Made by a program: the position numbers and the translations under genes. The notes beneath the pieces are model-generated. The model worked only from the letters and a program-made list of their open reading frames with translations, did not search any database and was not told the DNA's origin. A stretch of DNA of 64,000 nucleotides from positions 186,001 to 250,000 of the forward strand of contig JAHLTZ010000024.1 of assembly GCA_025786725.1 (NCBI GenBank). Direction: 5' to 3'. The DNA is from Syncephalis fuscata. Taxonomy: Eukaryota > Zoopagomycota > Zoopagomycetes > Zoopagales > Piptocephalidaceae. How positions within the stretch are numbered: the first letter of the stretch is position 1; each line of letters begins with the position of its first letter. Shown here piece by piece: positions 12,496-23,913 of this stretch.

Positions 12496-14091
12496 ATGAT
12501 GCGATTTTATGACTTTGCTTTGATAGCAAGTCTACTTACGATTGTAAGCAGCACTACGCTTACCTTTATTCCCACAGTACTTGGACAGCAGGCTGTTCAA
12601 CTAAAAACCCAAGGACAAACAGACACATTCATTGTTGGTTATCTTAATCAAAATGGCGCTACATCCGATAAAGTTACACTGTCAGCAACCGCTCTTGGTC
12701 CAGGTCTTCAGTTGTCGGCGGTTCCCAACTCTCAAGACGGCTCTAATAATGGTGCGCAGGCGTGCCGAATCACCACTAGCCAGGCAGTCTGGAACAATCT
12801 AGCTAAAGTCTGGATTGATACAAATACGAAGGTTATGGACGATGCATGGAAAGTTGCCTTCACTTATGGCTACGATGCTCCGCCGGTTATTTTCGAAAAT
12901 AACATGCGCTTTATTCCTTCACACTTGCTAGCTGCTGGCCAGGTTATTACTGGTGCAATCCGGCCATTGAATGTAGATAATGAGCCATTGCAAATTGGAG
13001 ACGATGGTGGAATTCGCTACTCAGGAAACCCATTATTTGCCATCGATTGTGCCGATGCAGCCAGTGCAAACGCTAAGACATGGGATGATGCAGATAACGA
13101 AAGCTTTAAAAAAGCCTCAGTCCTCAAGAGACGTCGTGTTGTTGCCATTGGTGATTTGCACGGCGATGCTGAAAATGGCATAGCAGTAATGCGCATGGCT
13201 AAAATAGTTGATGCACAAAATAGATGGATTGGCGGAAACACTGTTTTTGTTCAAACGGTAGGTGATTGACAATCATATTACTTCACACTAATCATTGTTT
13301 ATATTAGGGCGATGTAATTGATCGTGGACCAGATACCATTAAGCTGCTTAATTTGCTTGATTCGCTGGCACCACAAGCTATCAAGGCTGGCGGTCGAGTA
13401 TGTTGTTTAAAACTTTATGTTTAAACTAGCTAACTTAGTTAATTAGGTCATACAAATTCTTGGTAATCATGAACTCATGAACATTGGTGGTGAAACTAAG
13501 CATGTTAGTGAGGCTGATTTCAAGACATTTGGAACCAAAGACAAGCGCAAGCTTGCGTTCCAAGCCAATGGATCATTGGGTAAACGACTATTTAAATTAC
13601 CAGTTGTGCACCGTGTTGGCGACACTGTTTTTGCCCATGGCGGTATCTCGGTAACCTGGGCCAAGGTTGGATTACGATCAACAAACGAACAGGCTACCAA
13701 ACTAATGCCGACATACTCAGAGGAGGGTGATAAGATGAGTGGCTATGAAACATCAGCCATTGGCCCTACAAGTCCCTCCTGGTTCCGTGACTTTGCCAAA
13801 AAACCGAAAGCAAATGTCTGCGAAGACATAGCAGCATCACTCAAAGCGCTTGGCGCAAAACGCATGGTAGTTGGTCACACATTCCAGAAAAGCGGCAAAG
13901 TATTGTCAACCTGCGGTAATACATTTATTGTTATCGACGTTGGCATTTCGCAGTATGCTAGAGATGTCAAGAGCGTTGAAGGGCCATCATCTCATAAAGC
14001 TTTGGAAATTAGTCCAGATGGAGTTGCCAGTGTTATTTCGCCCACAGGCCGTACAGTTTTAAGAATTAAAAACAGCATGGGTAATGAATAA
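12496..14091 (+). CDS. Secreted Shewanella-like metallophosphatase, copy B (intact)
   Basis: Three exons: 12496-13257, 13308-13397, 13447-14091; 498 aa, frame intact. Begins with a clear signal peptide (MMRFYDFALIASLLTIV.., likely cut after VLG at about residue 32), then a roughly 180-residue N-terminal domain I do not recognise. The calcineurin-like core has GDLHGD (about 220), GDVIDRG (about 255), GNHE (about 290), HGG, and VVGHT. The motif set, with RWIGG and VFVQ before GDVIDRG, is closest to Shewanella-like protein phosphatases (SLP), known in bacteria, plants, protists and some fungi. Probably a di-metal phosphatase acting in the secretory pathway or outside the cell; substrate unknown. 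The first of two adjacent ATGs is used; either fits. Confidence 0.88.
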
Positions 14092-15573
14092 AACATTATT
14101 TCTAACTGATTTATTTATTTTAAAAACTTTGTACAAGATTTATACTTAATTTAATACACATAAAAATATAACATGTAAATTATATAAATAACATACATAT
14201 AACAATTATTAATTAAAAATAAACTAAAGGATAATTTAGTACAAACTAAGCAGTCAAATATTGCCATTTTTTTGTTTATAATTACAGTTTATAGTTATAA
14301 ATAATAAACTTGTATTAATCATACCTATTTTACCAAATGTGTTGTAACAGCATGGTTAGTGTTAAAAATTATTTTAATGCCATAAAATTCAAAATAACAC
14401 ATTTAGAATTGAAAATAATTGCTTTTCTTATGAATCCTAGAATAAAGTTATTTGTGTCTAACTGAAATAATACCATATTATATTAGTAAAAATATCGTTA
14501 ATTTAATTTATTAATACTAGCTTTATTTTTTAAACACTACCATGCCTATATAATTTGTAATTACTTATAATCGATGAGTGTAATTATCAGTCATACCATG
14601 CTATTAATATTTAACCACCTATTTTGGCGATATACTTTAGACTGTAGACATTCAAGTTATAGAAACCCGGCGTATAATGTAGTATTAACGTTGTTAGTTC
14701 ACATAGGCTATGAAAACAATATCATTAAGAGTAGACAAAACTGTCATTCGATTGTTGTTGATTGACAAGCTAATGTTTTTGAAATAGCATTTATGATTTA
14801 TTTAATGGTACTACAATACCAGTAATATATTGGCGATTCTATAGCGTATCAAAATAGTTTATTCTTTTTAAATATGATAAAACGAGTAAAAGCCAAATAA
14901 CGCTTCACAAAGTTTAATAGCTATCATATAATTTAATATATTTAATTACATTTAACTTAAATTATATGGCTGTTAGTTTAATGCCATTTAATGGTGTATT
15001 TAATGGTTTATATAAAGTATTCATTGATCATTGGATTATTACTGCTTAATAAACTTGAATAACATACCAACAATGTTCCAATGTTATTTAATAATATGTT
15101 GGATGTTAATGGGGATGATACCACAATGCTATTAGTCGCAATAATGATGGTGATATTGATATTGGAGTAATAGTAACATTATTGGCGGCTATATCAACTG
15201 TAGCAACATAGAATTAATAAAGGAATGACAATAATGGCATTAGTATTAGTTTACTAAGTACATTAACTGTATTAACACATTGGCAATAACACCATTTGTA
15301 TTAACCGCTATACAATTCAATAGCTGTGTGGACTAACAGTATTGCGCTAATCTAAGTAGCTACACATATGCTACTTGTCATTTAGCCTATCCACATTGTT
15401 CTGTAGCATTTACCTACAATCATTTGGGGTAAAAAGAATACTAAATAATCAAATCAAACCAGCATTTAATACGGCGATTTTAGCCAAAATATCAAAAAAA
15501 CAGCAGCTACGTCCGCAAGATGGTTGTAGAGCATCCAGTTCGTCCAGACAAGACAGAAACGGAGCAAAAAGAG
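14092..15573. other. AT-rich intergenic region
   Basis: 14100-14310 is the duplicated 3' flank of copy B. The rest to the tRNA gene is AT-rich, with only short frames lacking motifs or coding composition. No gene supported. Confidence 0.5.
15566..15570 (-). terminator. RNA polymerase III T-run terminator
   Basis: Five T on the minus strand, four bases after the tRNA-Tyr 3' end, which is the usual Pol III stop. Confidence 0.8.
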
Positions 15574-15659
15574 TCCGAAAACCCGGATTTGAACCAGGGA
15601 CCTAGAGATGACGGTTTAGGCACTACAGTCTCCCGCTCTACCAACTGAGCTATTTTCGG
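15574..15659 (-). tRNA. tRNA-Tyr (anticodon GTA) with 13-nt intron
   Basis: Read on the minus strand from 15659. Acceptor CCGAAAA pairs with TTTTCGG; T8 A9; D arm GCTC-AGTTGGTA-GAGC; anticodon stem GGAGA/TCTCT (one G-T pair); loop CTGTAG-A holding GTA; five-base variable loop; T arm CCTGG-TTCAAAT-CCGGG; discriminator A. The parts sum to 73 nt plus a 13-nt intron (TGCCTAAACCGTC) one base 3' of the anticodon, the canonical place. The C1-G72 pair is typical of eukaryotic tRNA-Tyr. A and B box promoters are intact. Confidence 0.93.
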
Positions 15660-17640
15660 ATAAATTGTAGTCAAAAATCACTATTTTATAGCAAAAGTTG
15701 TGTGGCTAGTTTATAATTTGATTTTTAAATGCCAATACAGCTTATGGTAATTCAGGGGTGGTTTATAGTTAGAAAACACAATAAAAGCAGTGGCTAACTA
15801 TGATACTTTTGTTGTTTAGACATGTTGAAGTGCACACCATTAGTTTATAATAAGTAACATACATCGGTTTAACCAGTAAATCGATAGCACTATGTATAGT
15901 CACATATATATATATAATATACTAATAAACATCAAATAGCAACTGGTATGCTAATATGTATTAAAATACAGTGTTTATTTAATGACCTTGTTTAAAACTA
16001 TGGCTTACAGTAACTATGCTATTAGTTGATGGATGATGGTTAAATTATTGGTTATTAACAAATGTTATTAAAGCTAATTAATGACTATTGGTTTATAGGC
16101 AATCAAGTATTTAAAAATACATTATACGCACCAATTGTTACTGAATTTGACTAAGCGTATTAATTAATGTCACATCAATCTTTATTTAACTATAATTTAT
16201 ATTAATCTATTGGTTAGTACTGTGTCTGGTCTATCACTCATAACTTGTATGACATGTGCAATATTGTTTACATTATATTTAATTATTTATCAGGTGGGTA
16301 AATAGCTATGCAGTCAACAAAAACAAATGTTTAATTAACATTGACTGTCATTGGACTAACTCCAATAATTGAATGCTGGCTAAAGCAATGCTGGAACATT
16401 GCCAATCCAAGCTTCTCATTTAATGTAACGTAAATCTGCTAATTACCAAAAACATTGTATGTATTTGAATGATAGTCAGTAAGTTTAAATAGTAAGTTAT
16501 AGTAGTGCTAGTATTTTGTAAAGTATATGCCAACACAACCATTGCTCAGTATCTGCGCATTATATAGCTATCTACAATACACACTGTCTACCAATTCGTC
16601 TACTTATTATTCTGCATTATGTTAGCCATCGTTAGTGCTATATAGCAGCAATATGTCCAATGTTATTCTCATTGCTGCTGTAATAAAATATAGTGTTGTG
16701 GCACGACCACTTAATCAGCAATTTTGCTTGATATGTGCTATACCAGTCTGCCTTTTAGCAGCATGTTACCCACTTGTTAACAATCAAAATACATACAGCT
16801 ACAGTTTTAAATAGTTTAATTATAAGTAGTGTATACACTAGTATTATTGTAACAATGTGCTTGCTCAGACTTGGAGTTTCGGATATATGGACAGAAATAC
16901 AGTGTTAGCGGTTGTCTATGAATATGTGATAAAGATAGGATGAAACTGCGGCTAAGGCATAAAGTTGCTAGTAATTTGCTCACTATATTCAGCTCTATCG
17001 CTTTTTACAGTAAACACAGACCTGGAGTTGTTTGGTTGCACACATTCTGAAACAGGCTAATATTCCACGGAACTGGCAGTTTTAGATTGAAACATTGGCC
17101 GCTATGTTCTATGAACATACATTATTTTATTAAAACCTGTGATGGCTACAGCCAACGTAGCACATGATTACTCATATCAGCAATATCAGCTTATGGGTGG
17201 CTATACTGCTAGAGGTATAGTTTAGAATTGCTAAGTTAGTACGGTAAATGGTATTGCATGTGTAGCATTGGAATAGAGTATTGGCTGAACACTTGCATTT
17301 AAATAGTGCTGATAAACGTAACTTTATTTCATTAATGCAGCAATAATTATGCATACTAGCTATGCAAAGTCATTTATTTGAACCTGATGTCTGGTAAATA
17401 GACCATTATAAACAACTAATCAACACTTTACTCGTACAGCCAATAAGACCTACATCTATTGGCTACTCTTGCATTAGTTTTTATAAATCCTGGTATTCGT
17501 TAATCATTATCAGGGCCTTAACTGGTACTCAAACACAATACTGGGGTATTCTAAGAAACCAACAGGCCTTTAGAGTAGCACATTGCTGGTCAGAGCAATT
17601 TGCGCATTATGGTCACATTCATGTAGTACGAGAAGACATA
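15660..17640. other. AT-rich intergenic region
   Basis: About 2 kb with scattered stops in all frames, a short TA run near 15905-15920 and no recognisable gene. Some of it must be the distal promoter of the LPMO-like gene at 17853. Confidence 0.5.
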
Positions 17641-17676
17641 TAGTCGACGTCGACTATGTACTCAAACAGTATAAAA
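17641..17676 (+). promoter_or_regulatory. Perfect 16-bp palindrome plus TATA box
   Basis: TAGTCGACGTCGACTA (17641-17656) is a perfect palindrome in AT-rich surroundings. It is followed by TATAAAA at 17670-17676, about 180 bases before the ATG of the LPMO-like gene. It could be a binding site for a dimeric regulator; this is inference. Confidence 0.5.
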
Positions 17677-17852
17677 CTCGTTAAATGTATCAATAAATTA
17701 GCAATAAACATTCACAATTCAACTGATCCACCTACCCAATACTTTACTGAGTTTTACTCAACGATCCAAATCGCAACAGGTTGCAATACGACTTTCCACC
17801 AACAACAGCACTCATAACTTGCTGTTTTCTTGCTAAATTACTATCAACAATC

Positions 17853-18521
17853 ATGGTTTCCTCGACTAACATTATTTTTGCCGCTGTCATCGGTCTTGGT
17901 GCTCTTGAAGGCGTGCTGGGCCACGTAAGCCTGGCAAAACCCATTCCACGTGGTAGCTGGAACAATCCCAAATATCCGGTTGACTATAACTTGGAGGCTC
18001 CACTGAACAATGCGCAATTTCCCGGCGACCTTCCTTGCCGCCACAAGCAACGAGGCCCAGTCATGGCAACATACAGAGCTGGCCAATCAATTAATGTCAA
18101 TTTTAAATTCATCAACAAGCACAAGGGCGGTCACTGCCAATTCGGCCTGTCTTACGATAACGAGAACTTTGTAGTGTTGAAGACCGTCTTTGGCAACTGC
18201 TTTGATGTAGATAGCTACACCGTTCCACTTCCTGCTGGCACCAAAGGTGGCGATGCCGTGTTTAGTTGGAGCTGGGTAAACGCTGAAGGTAATCGCGAAT
18301 ACTACAATAACTGTGCCGACATCCATATCGATGGCCCGTCAAATGGCAGTGTCACAGGCCAGAGAGTAATGGTTGCCAATATGCCAAACACGCCCTTCAT
18401 TGACCAGTGGATCTATGGCAAGGGCACTGATGGCCACGAATTCTACAAACAATGTCCAGTCATTACTATTCCATCTGGTGCCCAAGCACGCGCCGATGGT
18501 CGTGTTAATGATCGTTATTAA
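17853..18521 (+). CDS. Secreted LPMO-like copper protein (AA11-like)
   Basis: Single exon, 222 aa. A signal peptide (residues 1-23) ends in VLG, and the mature protein would begin with His24 (HVSLAKP), the hallmark N-terminal copper ligand of lytic polysaccharide monooxygenases. Further features: PC near residue 67, a GGHCQFGLSYD segment that may give the second His, and WSWVNAEGNREYYNNCADI, which resembles the AA11 core (W-W-N-GNRE-Y-NCA) with the aromatic axial residue. The family usually cleaves chitin oxidatively. Placing it in AA11 or a sister family is from memory. The start at 17853 is chosen because it gives the signal peptide; the frame stays open upstream to 17781. No carbohydrate-binding tail is present. 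GC content is higher than the surroundings. Confidence 0.75.
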   Translation: MVSSTNIIFAAVIGLGALEGVLGHVSLAKPIPRGSWNNPKYPVDYNLEAPLNNAQFPGDLPCRHKQRGPVMATYRAGQSINVNFKFINKHKGGHCQFGLSYDNENFVVLKTVFGNCFDVDSYTVPLPAGTKGGDAVFSWSWVNAEGNREYYNNCADIHIDGPSNGSVTGQRVMVANMPNTPFIDQWIYGKGTDGHEFYKQCPVITIPSGAQARADGRVNDRY

Positions 18522-19060
18522 TCGCTGTTACCATATTTGGCAATAATAAATATCTATTTTTCACATTTTGAATCGTTATTTACGCTTTTATGTCATATTT
18601 CAAGTGTTATTTCCATTTATATAGAAAACAGCTATATAACTGATTGTTTACTACCATTAATATTCAATATAGCCTTTATTAAAGCTATATTATTTGTATA
18701 AACATTTGGTAATACCAACTAATAATAAAAAGCCTAACTCTTTTTATTCCAATTTTATTATAGCTTGAACTATTGTATGCATTACTAAGTATAGTTATAT
18801 TTGGAATAAAATGATACTAATATTGATCATTGTATTTTTATTGAATTAATATTACTATAGTTGACTAAACTGCTTAAACTGTCTGCTATCTTTTCTCTCT
18901 CGATTGTTTAATCATGATTGCATTACTTTAACATTAGTATTGTAGCAATATGTCTATAACAGTTACTGTAATTGCGCAATATTTTTATTATTTATTATTT
19001 TGAAATAAACAAACAGATATCAACATAAAAGTATTTAGATTTTAAATTAGCAAGCTTTAT
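18522..19060. other. Convergent 3' flanks
   Basis: AT-rich spacer between the convergent LPMO-like and ICMT genes. No gene seen. Confidence 0.5.
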
Positions 19061-20029
19061 TTAGTATAAATACGGGATAAGTCTGGCTCTAGTAGCAGCA
19101 AATTTGTCCCATTCCTTGCCAAACGAGTCACTTAACATTTTTTCTTCTTGTGGAATACGAATAGCGGTTACAGTAAGTACAGACATGAATACCATAAGGG
19201 CAAACATAAATAACTCAAGTATCTGGTATGTCGACGGGTCGCGAAGTAACTCTATTAAGATTGATACAGTCTGCGTAATAGATCTATTATAGTCAAAGTA
19301 TTGAATATTCAATTCAAGAATGCTAAGGACTAATGGAAGTACAAATTCGCGAACTGTAGGTATAATCAATAAATATGTGACGCTATATACGACTAGCAAA
19401 GCGCCTGTATAGCTGGGATGCCGCACAAAGTGGTAAGGCCCACTTTGTACCACTCGTTGATCTTTACTCACTCCCAGCTTGAAGGTGAAGAAACGACCTA
19501 ATTCACGCATGCTCCATGCACGTATTTCCAGGCCAACCGTGCAAATAATAACGGCAATTATATCAGCGTACCCATTCCACTGAAATAGAGAATAAGCATA
19601 GTAAATTTTAGAGGGAAATAGCGTTGTAGACCAATGGTGCAGCGTTGTCGTATCTACATTCATCAAACAAGCCAAATATGGAATGATACTAGCTTTATGC
19701 ATTAATACAAGCCCAATAAAGTTGATTAGGCCAAATAGACTAACTGTCCATCGCGCTATATAAGACATTGGCCCAGAGGTAAAAAATGAGAAGCGCTCGT
19801 TTACTTGCTTGCTTTCTTTGGCACGTTTCTCGAACTCTTTTTTTTCAGATTTGGGCGGTGTTATAGCATCACGGGTACGAAGTGTAACATATATCATTGC
19901 CAATAATTTAGTATATGACAATCCAGGATGTACACTATCTTCCATCTTAATGGCAATAATATTAGCAATGTTTAATTTGTTCGTACAATTGTCGATAGTA
20001 ATAGATAGCAGATAAGGCGGATTAAACAA
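19061..20029 (-). CDS. STE14: Protein-S-isoprenylcysteine O-methyltransferase
   Basis: Single open frame, 322 aa from the ATG at 20029; a second in-frame ATG at 19945 (MEDSVHPG) is also plausible and gives 294 aa. Several hydrophobic segments suggest a polytopic membrane protein. The C-terminal half has the ICMT signature: RELGRFFTF..GVSKDQ, VQSGPYHFVRHPSYTG (AdoMet site) and RIPQEEKML..FGKEWDKF followed by RLIPYLY. It methylates the C-terminal prenylcysteine of CaaX proteins such as Ras and mating factors at the ER. Intronless, unlike most neighbours. Confidence 0.9.
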   Translation of the reverse strand: MFNPPYLLSITIDNCTNKLNIANIIAIKMEDSVHPGLSYTKLLAMIYVTLRTRDAITPPKSEKKEFEKRAKESKQVNERFSFFTSGPMSYIARWTVSLFGLINFIGLVLMHKASIIPYLACLMNVDTTTLHHWSTTLFPSKIYYAYSLFQWNGYADIIAVIICTVGLEIRAWSMRELGRFFTFKLGVSKDQRVVQSGPYHFVRHPSYTGALLVVYSVTYLLIIPTVREFVLPLVLSILELNIQYFDYNRSITQTVSILIELLRDPSTYQILELFMFALMVFMSVLTVTAIRIPQEEKMLSDSFGKEWDKFAATRARLIPYLY

Positions 20030-20837
20030 TAGCAGATAAGTGTAGTTTGCTAATAGGCTACGGCAATCCGGCTATTTTATATATTGACGGCTAGCATCGG
20101 ATTAAGGGCTATAAATCACCGATAACCGGTTTCTTCACCAATAATACTGGTAATTGAATTGCTATACATTGTGAACTAATAATAACCGCTATAGCCGCAT
20201 GATAATGTGCATAGCAAGGTCCAAACACGGACATATTGCATGGGATAAATATATAGAATAATTGATTGTTGTATAATCCAATATTAATTGATTCATGCGT
20301 AATTATCAATACAATAATGTAATTAATTAGTTATCTTTATTATTAATTTAATATATATATATTGTCATTATAATATTAATTATTCAAAATGCCATTTATT
20401 TAATCAGATTGACTATAGTGAGAAGTGGCAATTTAATAAACGACATTTATACTAATTATATAAAGCGTACTAATTATAATAGTAGAATATTAGAAAATAG
20501 AAGTGACCATTAGATGCAATAATCCATGTTGTAGATAGATGCAATAACAACAAATGAGGAATGATATGAAATCGTAATCAATGGTTTCTATTAATATTCG
20601 ATCAATATTTCTACACATGGCCAACAACAATAATCGGCCTCAAATATTCCAAAGAAATCAACTGGTATGTTACATCATTTATTTAAATCAATTTATTAAT
20701 AAAGTGTTTATAACAGAAGCTATTGCGTATTATTTCACACTAATATATCACAACATTATAGTCAGTTTTTATATAGTCGAAACTAAACAATTTTAATGAA
20801 AAATAGCATGCCAATCAAATGTTTATACGCGCAGTAT
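20030..20837. repeat. AT-rich spacer with a dispersed repeat (20590-20725)
   Basis: About 20590-20725 is similar, in the same orientation, to about 33460-33585 (shared ATTAATATTCGATCAAT, then CAATAATCGG, TCAAAGAAATCAA and TTATTTAAATCAAT). The rest is AT-rich without a gene. Confidence 0.6.
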
Positions 20838-23557
20838 TTAAGCGACAAAAGCATCGTCGAGGAACTTGAGATAGTCTAAATGACCTGTTTCGCCGTCTTT
20901 CATAGGCATTGTCGATGCTAAGTAGTTTGTCGATTCAACTGGCAGTCCAACATGCTTCAACTCCATCTCCGTAATGTATTCCTAAACAAAAATAGTTATG
21001 AGTATTGATGTATTTGTACTTACACGCTATACTTACCTTATCACCAGCTACAGCTCGGAATGATTCACGCAATTGATCAGGGGTCGTTTGATCTTCTGTA
21101 ATGCTGACCACAAACTTGGTAAACTATAATAGATTATCATAAATACACGCATTGATAAATGGTCTATAATTGATATTTCATTGTTTACCTGTTCAAACGA
21201 GCATTCTGAACCGCCTTCGCATGTCTTTTGGAAAATGCGGGCAAACTCATTATCCTATATAACACAAATGAGTTGATTTATTTCTAATGAATAGATACTA
21301 CTCACCGAGTAACTATGGCCAAGGCCAGCCAAACAAGCTTTAAACTCAAGCTCAGTCAGTGTATTCGAGTGATCCTTGTCAAAGAAGCGGAAGGCACTTT
21401 CAAATTCTTCCAATTGAGCTGGTGTCAAGTTGGTCATGTTGCGTGATACAATCTGTTCATTTAAATAAGCAATTATGTGGTATATTTGCATTGTAAGTGT
21501 TCATTGCTAACCACGACTAAAAGGCACACCACTTACCTGGTTATCAATGAATGCTTCCTTCTTAGTGACTGCCTGTTTAACCAGACTTAAATCAAAGACC
21601 AGATCCTCAACCGAATAAATCGTTTGATCATTCTCATCAATGTTTGCATCTTGACATTGACCATCGATCTGGCGAATCTTATCTAACGACGAATCAAGAC
21701 TGGCAAGACGTCCATTTAATGCCTTGACTTCACTAAGTTGACTCTATAGACACACAGTTGTAATTACCTTCTAGTATACAAGCATCATACTAAACCTACC
21801 TGCAAATCGCCATCTACTGCAGCCAATGCAGCAGAAATGCCATTAAGACTGGTCTGGAAGTCATTGGCCAATTTGGCAAAGGATGTCTCGAGCTGCTCCT
21901 TAATTCTAATCAATGGTGCTGTTAGCTAACTTATTATTTCTTATCAATTGCATAGCTTACTCTCTAATCTTGCGATTAATAGTCTGACGATGCAGCACTT
22001 CACCTTGCAAAAGACGCTGCCACGATTGATCCAAATCCTGTTGTTAAATCAATCATTATTAGCTTTGATTTATCAAGCTATAAAGTAAGTATTACCTGCA
22101 ACGTAAGGCCAGCAGGTGGCGTGTACGGCTTAAGGTTGTAGGTCTTTAGTTTTGTTTGAATATTGCCTAGCAGCGTATCAATATCGTGCTTCTCAGCCAC
22201 CCAAGTACGCTTTGTGCTTGTTTTGTAGTTGATAAAGTCGCTTGACTGGCGTTTTGCATCCTTGTACGTATTATCGAATTTGATATTTTTCCAAACGGTC
22301 AATATGCCATCAATACCCGACATCAACTATACCAGTCACCAGCATCCATTAATGATAAGTATCCTTCTATATTTGTACTAGATGCTCTGATCACTTACCT
22401 TTTTAACACGCTCCTCGTAGTTGTTCTCCATTTCCCAAGCTGATTTCATCATATCAACAAATTTGGTGACACGTCGGTTAGCTGCATCCATTTTACCGAG
22501 AGCAGAGAATGCGTGGAAATACTGAGCCACATAAGTCATTACCGAACGCTCATCAGGCTTAGAAATATCACACAAATCGGCTACATCAAGCAGTTTTGGA
22601 ATACCCAGCTGTGATTCGGCCACTTCAAATGCCAAAGCAGTATTGACATGACGATCACTCTTATCGAGGGCATGGTAGTCGAGTAGATCTGGTCGATGAC
22701 AATGGATCAATGCACAAAGAGCAAGACCATCGGTCCAGCTATAGGTAAAGTCACGCACATTAACATCGCTATACTTGGCCGTCTTACGCTGGCACCACAA
22801 CAATAGACCTTCCTTGGCTGTCAAACCTTCTTCACTAATCTCCGAAATGGTAAATCGTAGAATAATAGTCCAGATGAGACCCAAGATCAATTTTGTATTG
22901 CCACCGGTAATATCTTCAGCACCAATATTGGTCAAGTTAATACCGCGGTATTTAATAAACTCCAATGCCTTATTAACATTCTCGACCTGTTGAATCACAA
23001 TACGTGGATTCTTGTTATAACGTGGAAATGTCGTATCGCCAATAATTTCCTATTGATCCATAACACATTAAGGGGTAAATAGACATTTTTATTAACATAA
23101 TTAGATACATATTATTATAGAACCGTCGTATAAATGACTTACCAATAATTGAATAAGTACCGTGCCTGTACTAAGCTTATCGAGATGATTGATAGGTTCT
23201 ATACCACGCGTGGCCAACTTTGTATTCACCCTACCAACAGAATAAGTTATGGCATATGCTATACTTTTCACTTACCATTTAGTGAAAGCTATTATTACAA
23301 TATAATATAATAAATAACCAATGATGTATTGCCATTGTATAGTTGTAGTTAGTATACTGATTGGTTAATCTAAACAACAACAACAACAACTATACAAAAC
23401 CACCTACTTCTTTGTTGAACATCTTCCCAGGCCCGGTCCAACAGAAGGACTGTATGAATAGCTCGTTAGTTATATAGTTGTAATGACGTGCACTATACTT
23501 ACCCATATCTTCTTGGGCCTCCTGTGAAGCAGCCGACTGTTCAAATGGAGTAGACAT
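20838..23557 (-). CDS. AIN1: Alpha-actinin (actin cross-linker)
   Basis: Thirteen exons (plus coordinates, 5' exon first): 23503-23557, 23408-23449, 23276-23288, 23143-23230, 22399-23049, 22096-22326, 21961-22037, 21800-21905, 21537-21743, 21306-21452, 21189-21254, 21037-21123, 20838-20981; 637 aa, all phases agree. Two calponin-homology domains (WEDVQQRTFTKWVNTKL, ENVNKALEFIK, then WCQRKTAKY, DFTYSWTDGLALCALIHCHRPDLLD), spectrin-like helices, and C-terminal EF hands (AFRFFDKDHSNTLTELEF). It bundles F-actin at the cytokinetic ring and cortical patches. Length is near fission yeast Ain1. Notable: exon 3 is only 13 nt and restores the conserved TFTKW of CH1; without it the motif is lost. Confidence 0.95.
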
Positions 23558-23913
23558 GTTAAAGTAACAAATAAAAGATGAGTAGAATGCACAAATACGA
23601 GTGAGTTCAATAAAGTGATAGAGAAGAAAGAGATACGTGTGTTGTAACAGTAGTGGCAATAACAGTAACAGTAGTAACCGACTCGTTATCAGTCCTCAAA
23701 TAGTACTATGAAGTGTGGTGATAACACGTGTATCTTGTGTGTGTGTGTGTGTGTGTGTGTTCTATTCATCGGGTGATCAGTTTTAGGCCTTGTGCACGTC
23801 ATCACATCACACTGCCAAGAAATATGTCAAATGGATTAAACAAGCTAATTGATTGGCTTATGATTAGATCACAGTCAGTCATACAAAACATATTGTTTTA
23901 TTCATTCAACAGA
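23558..23913. repeat. Spacer with (GT)n microsatellite
   Basis: A run of about 11 GT units lies at 23737-23760, between the FAB1 3' end and the alpha-actinin start. Nothing else is seen. Confidence 0.7.
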
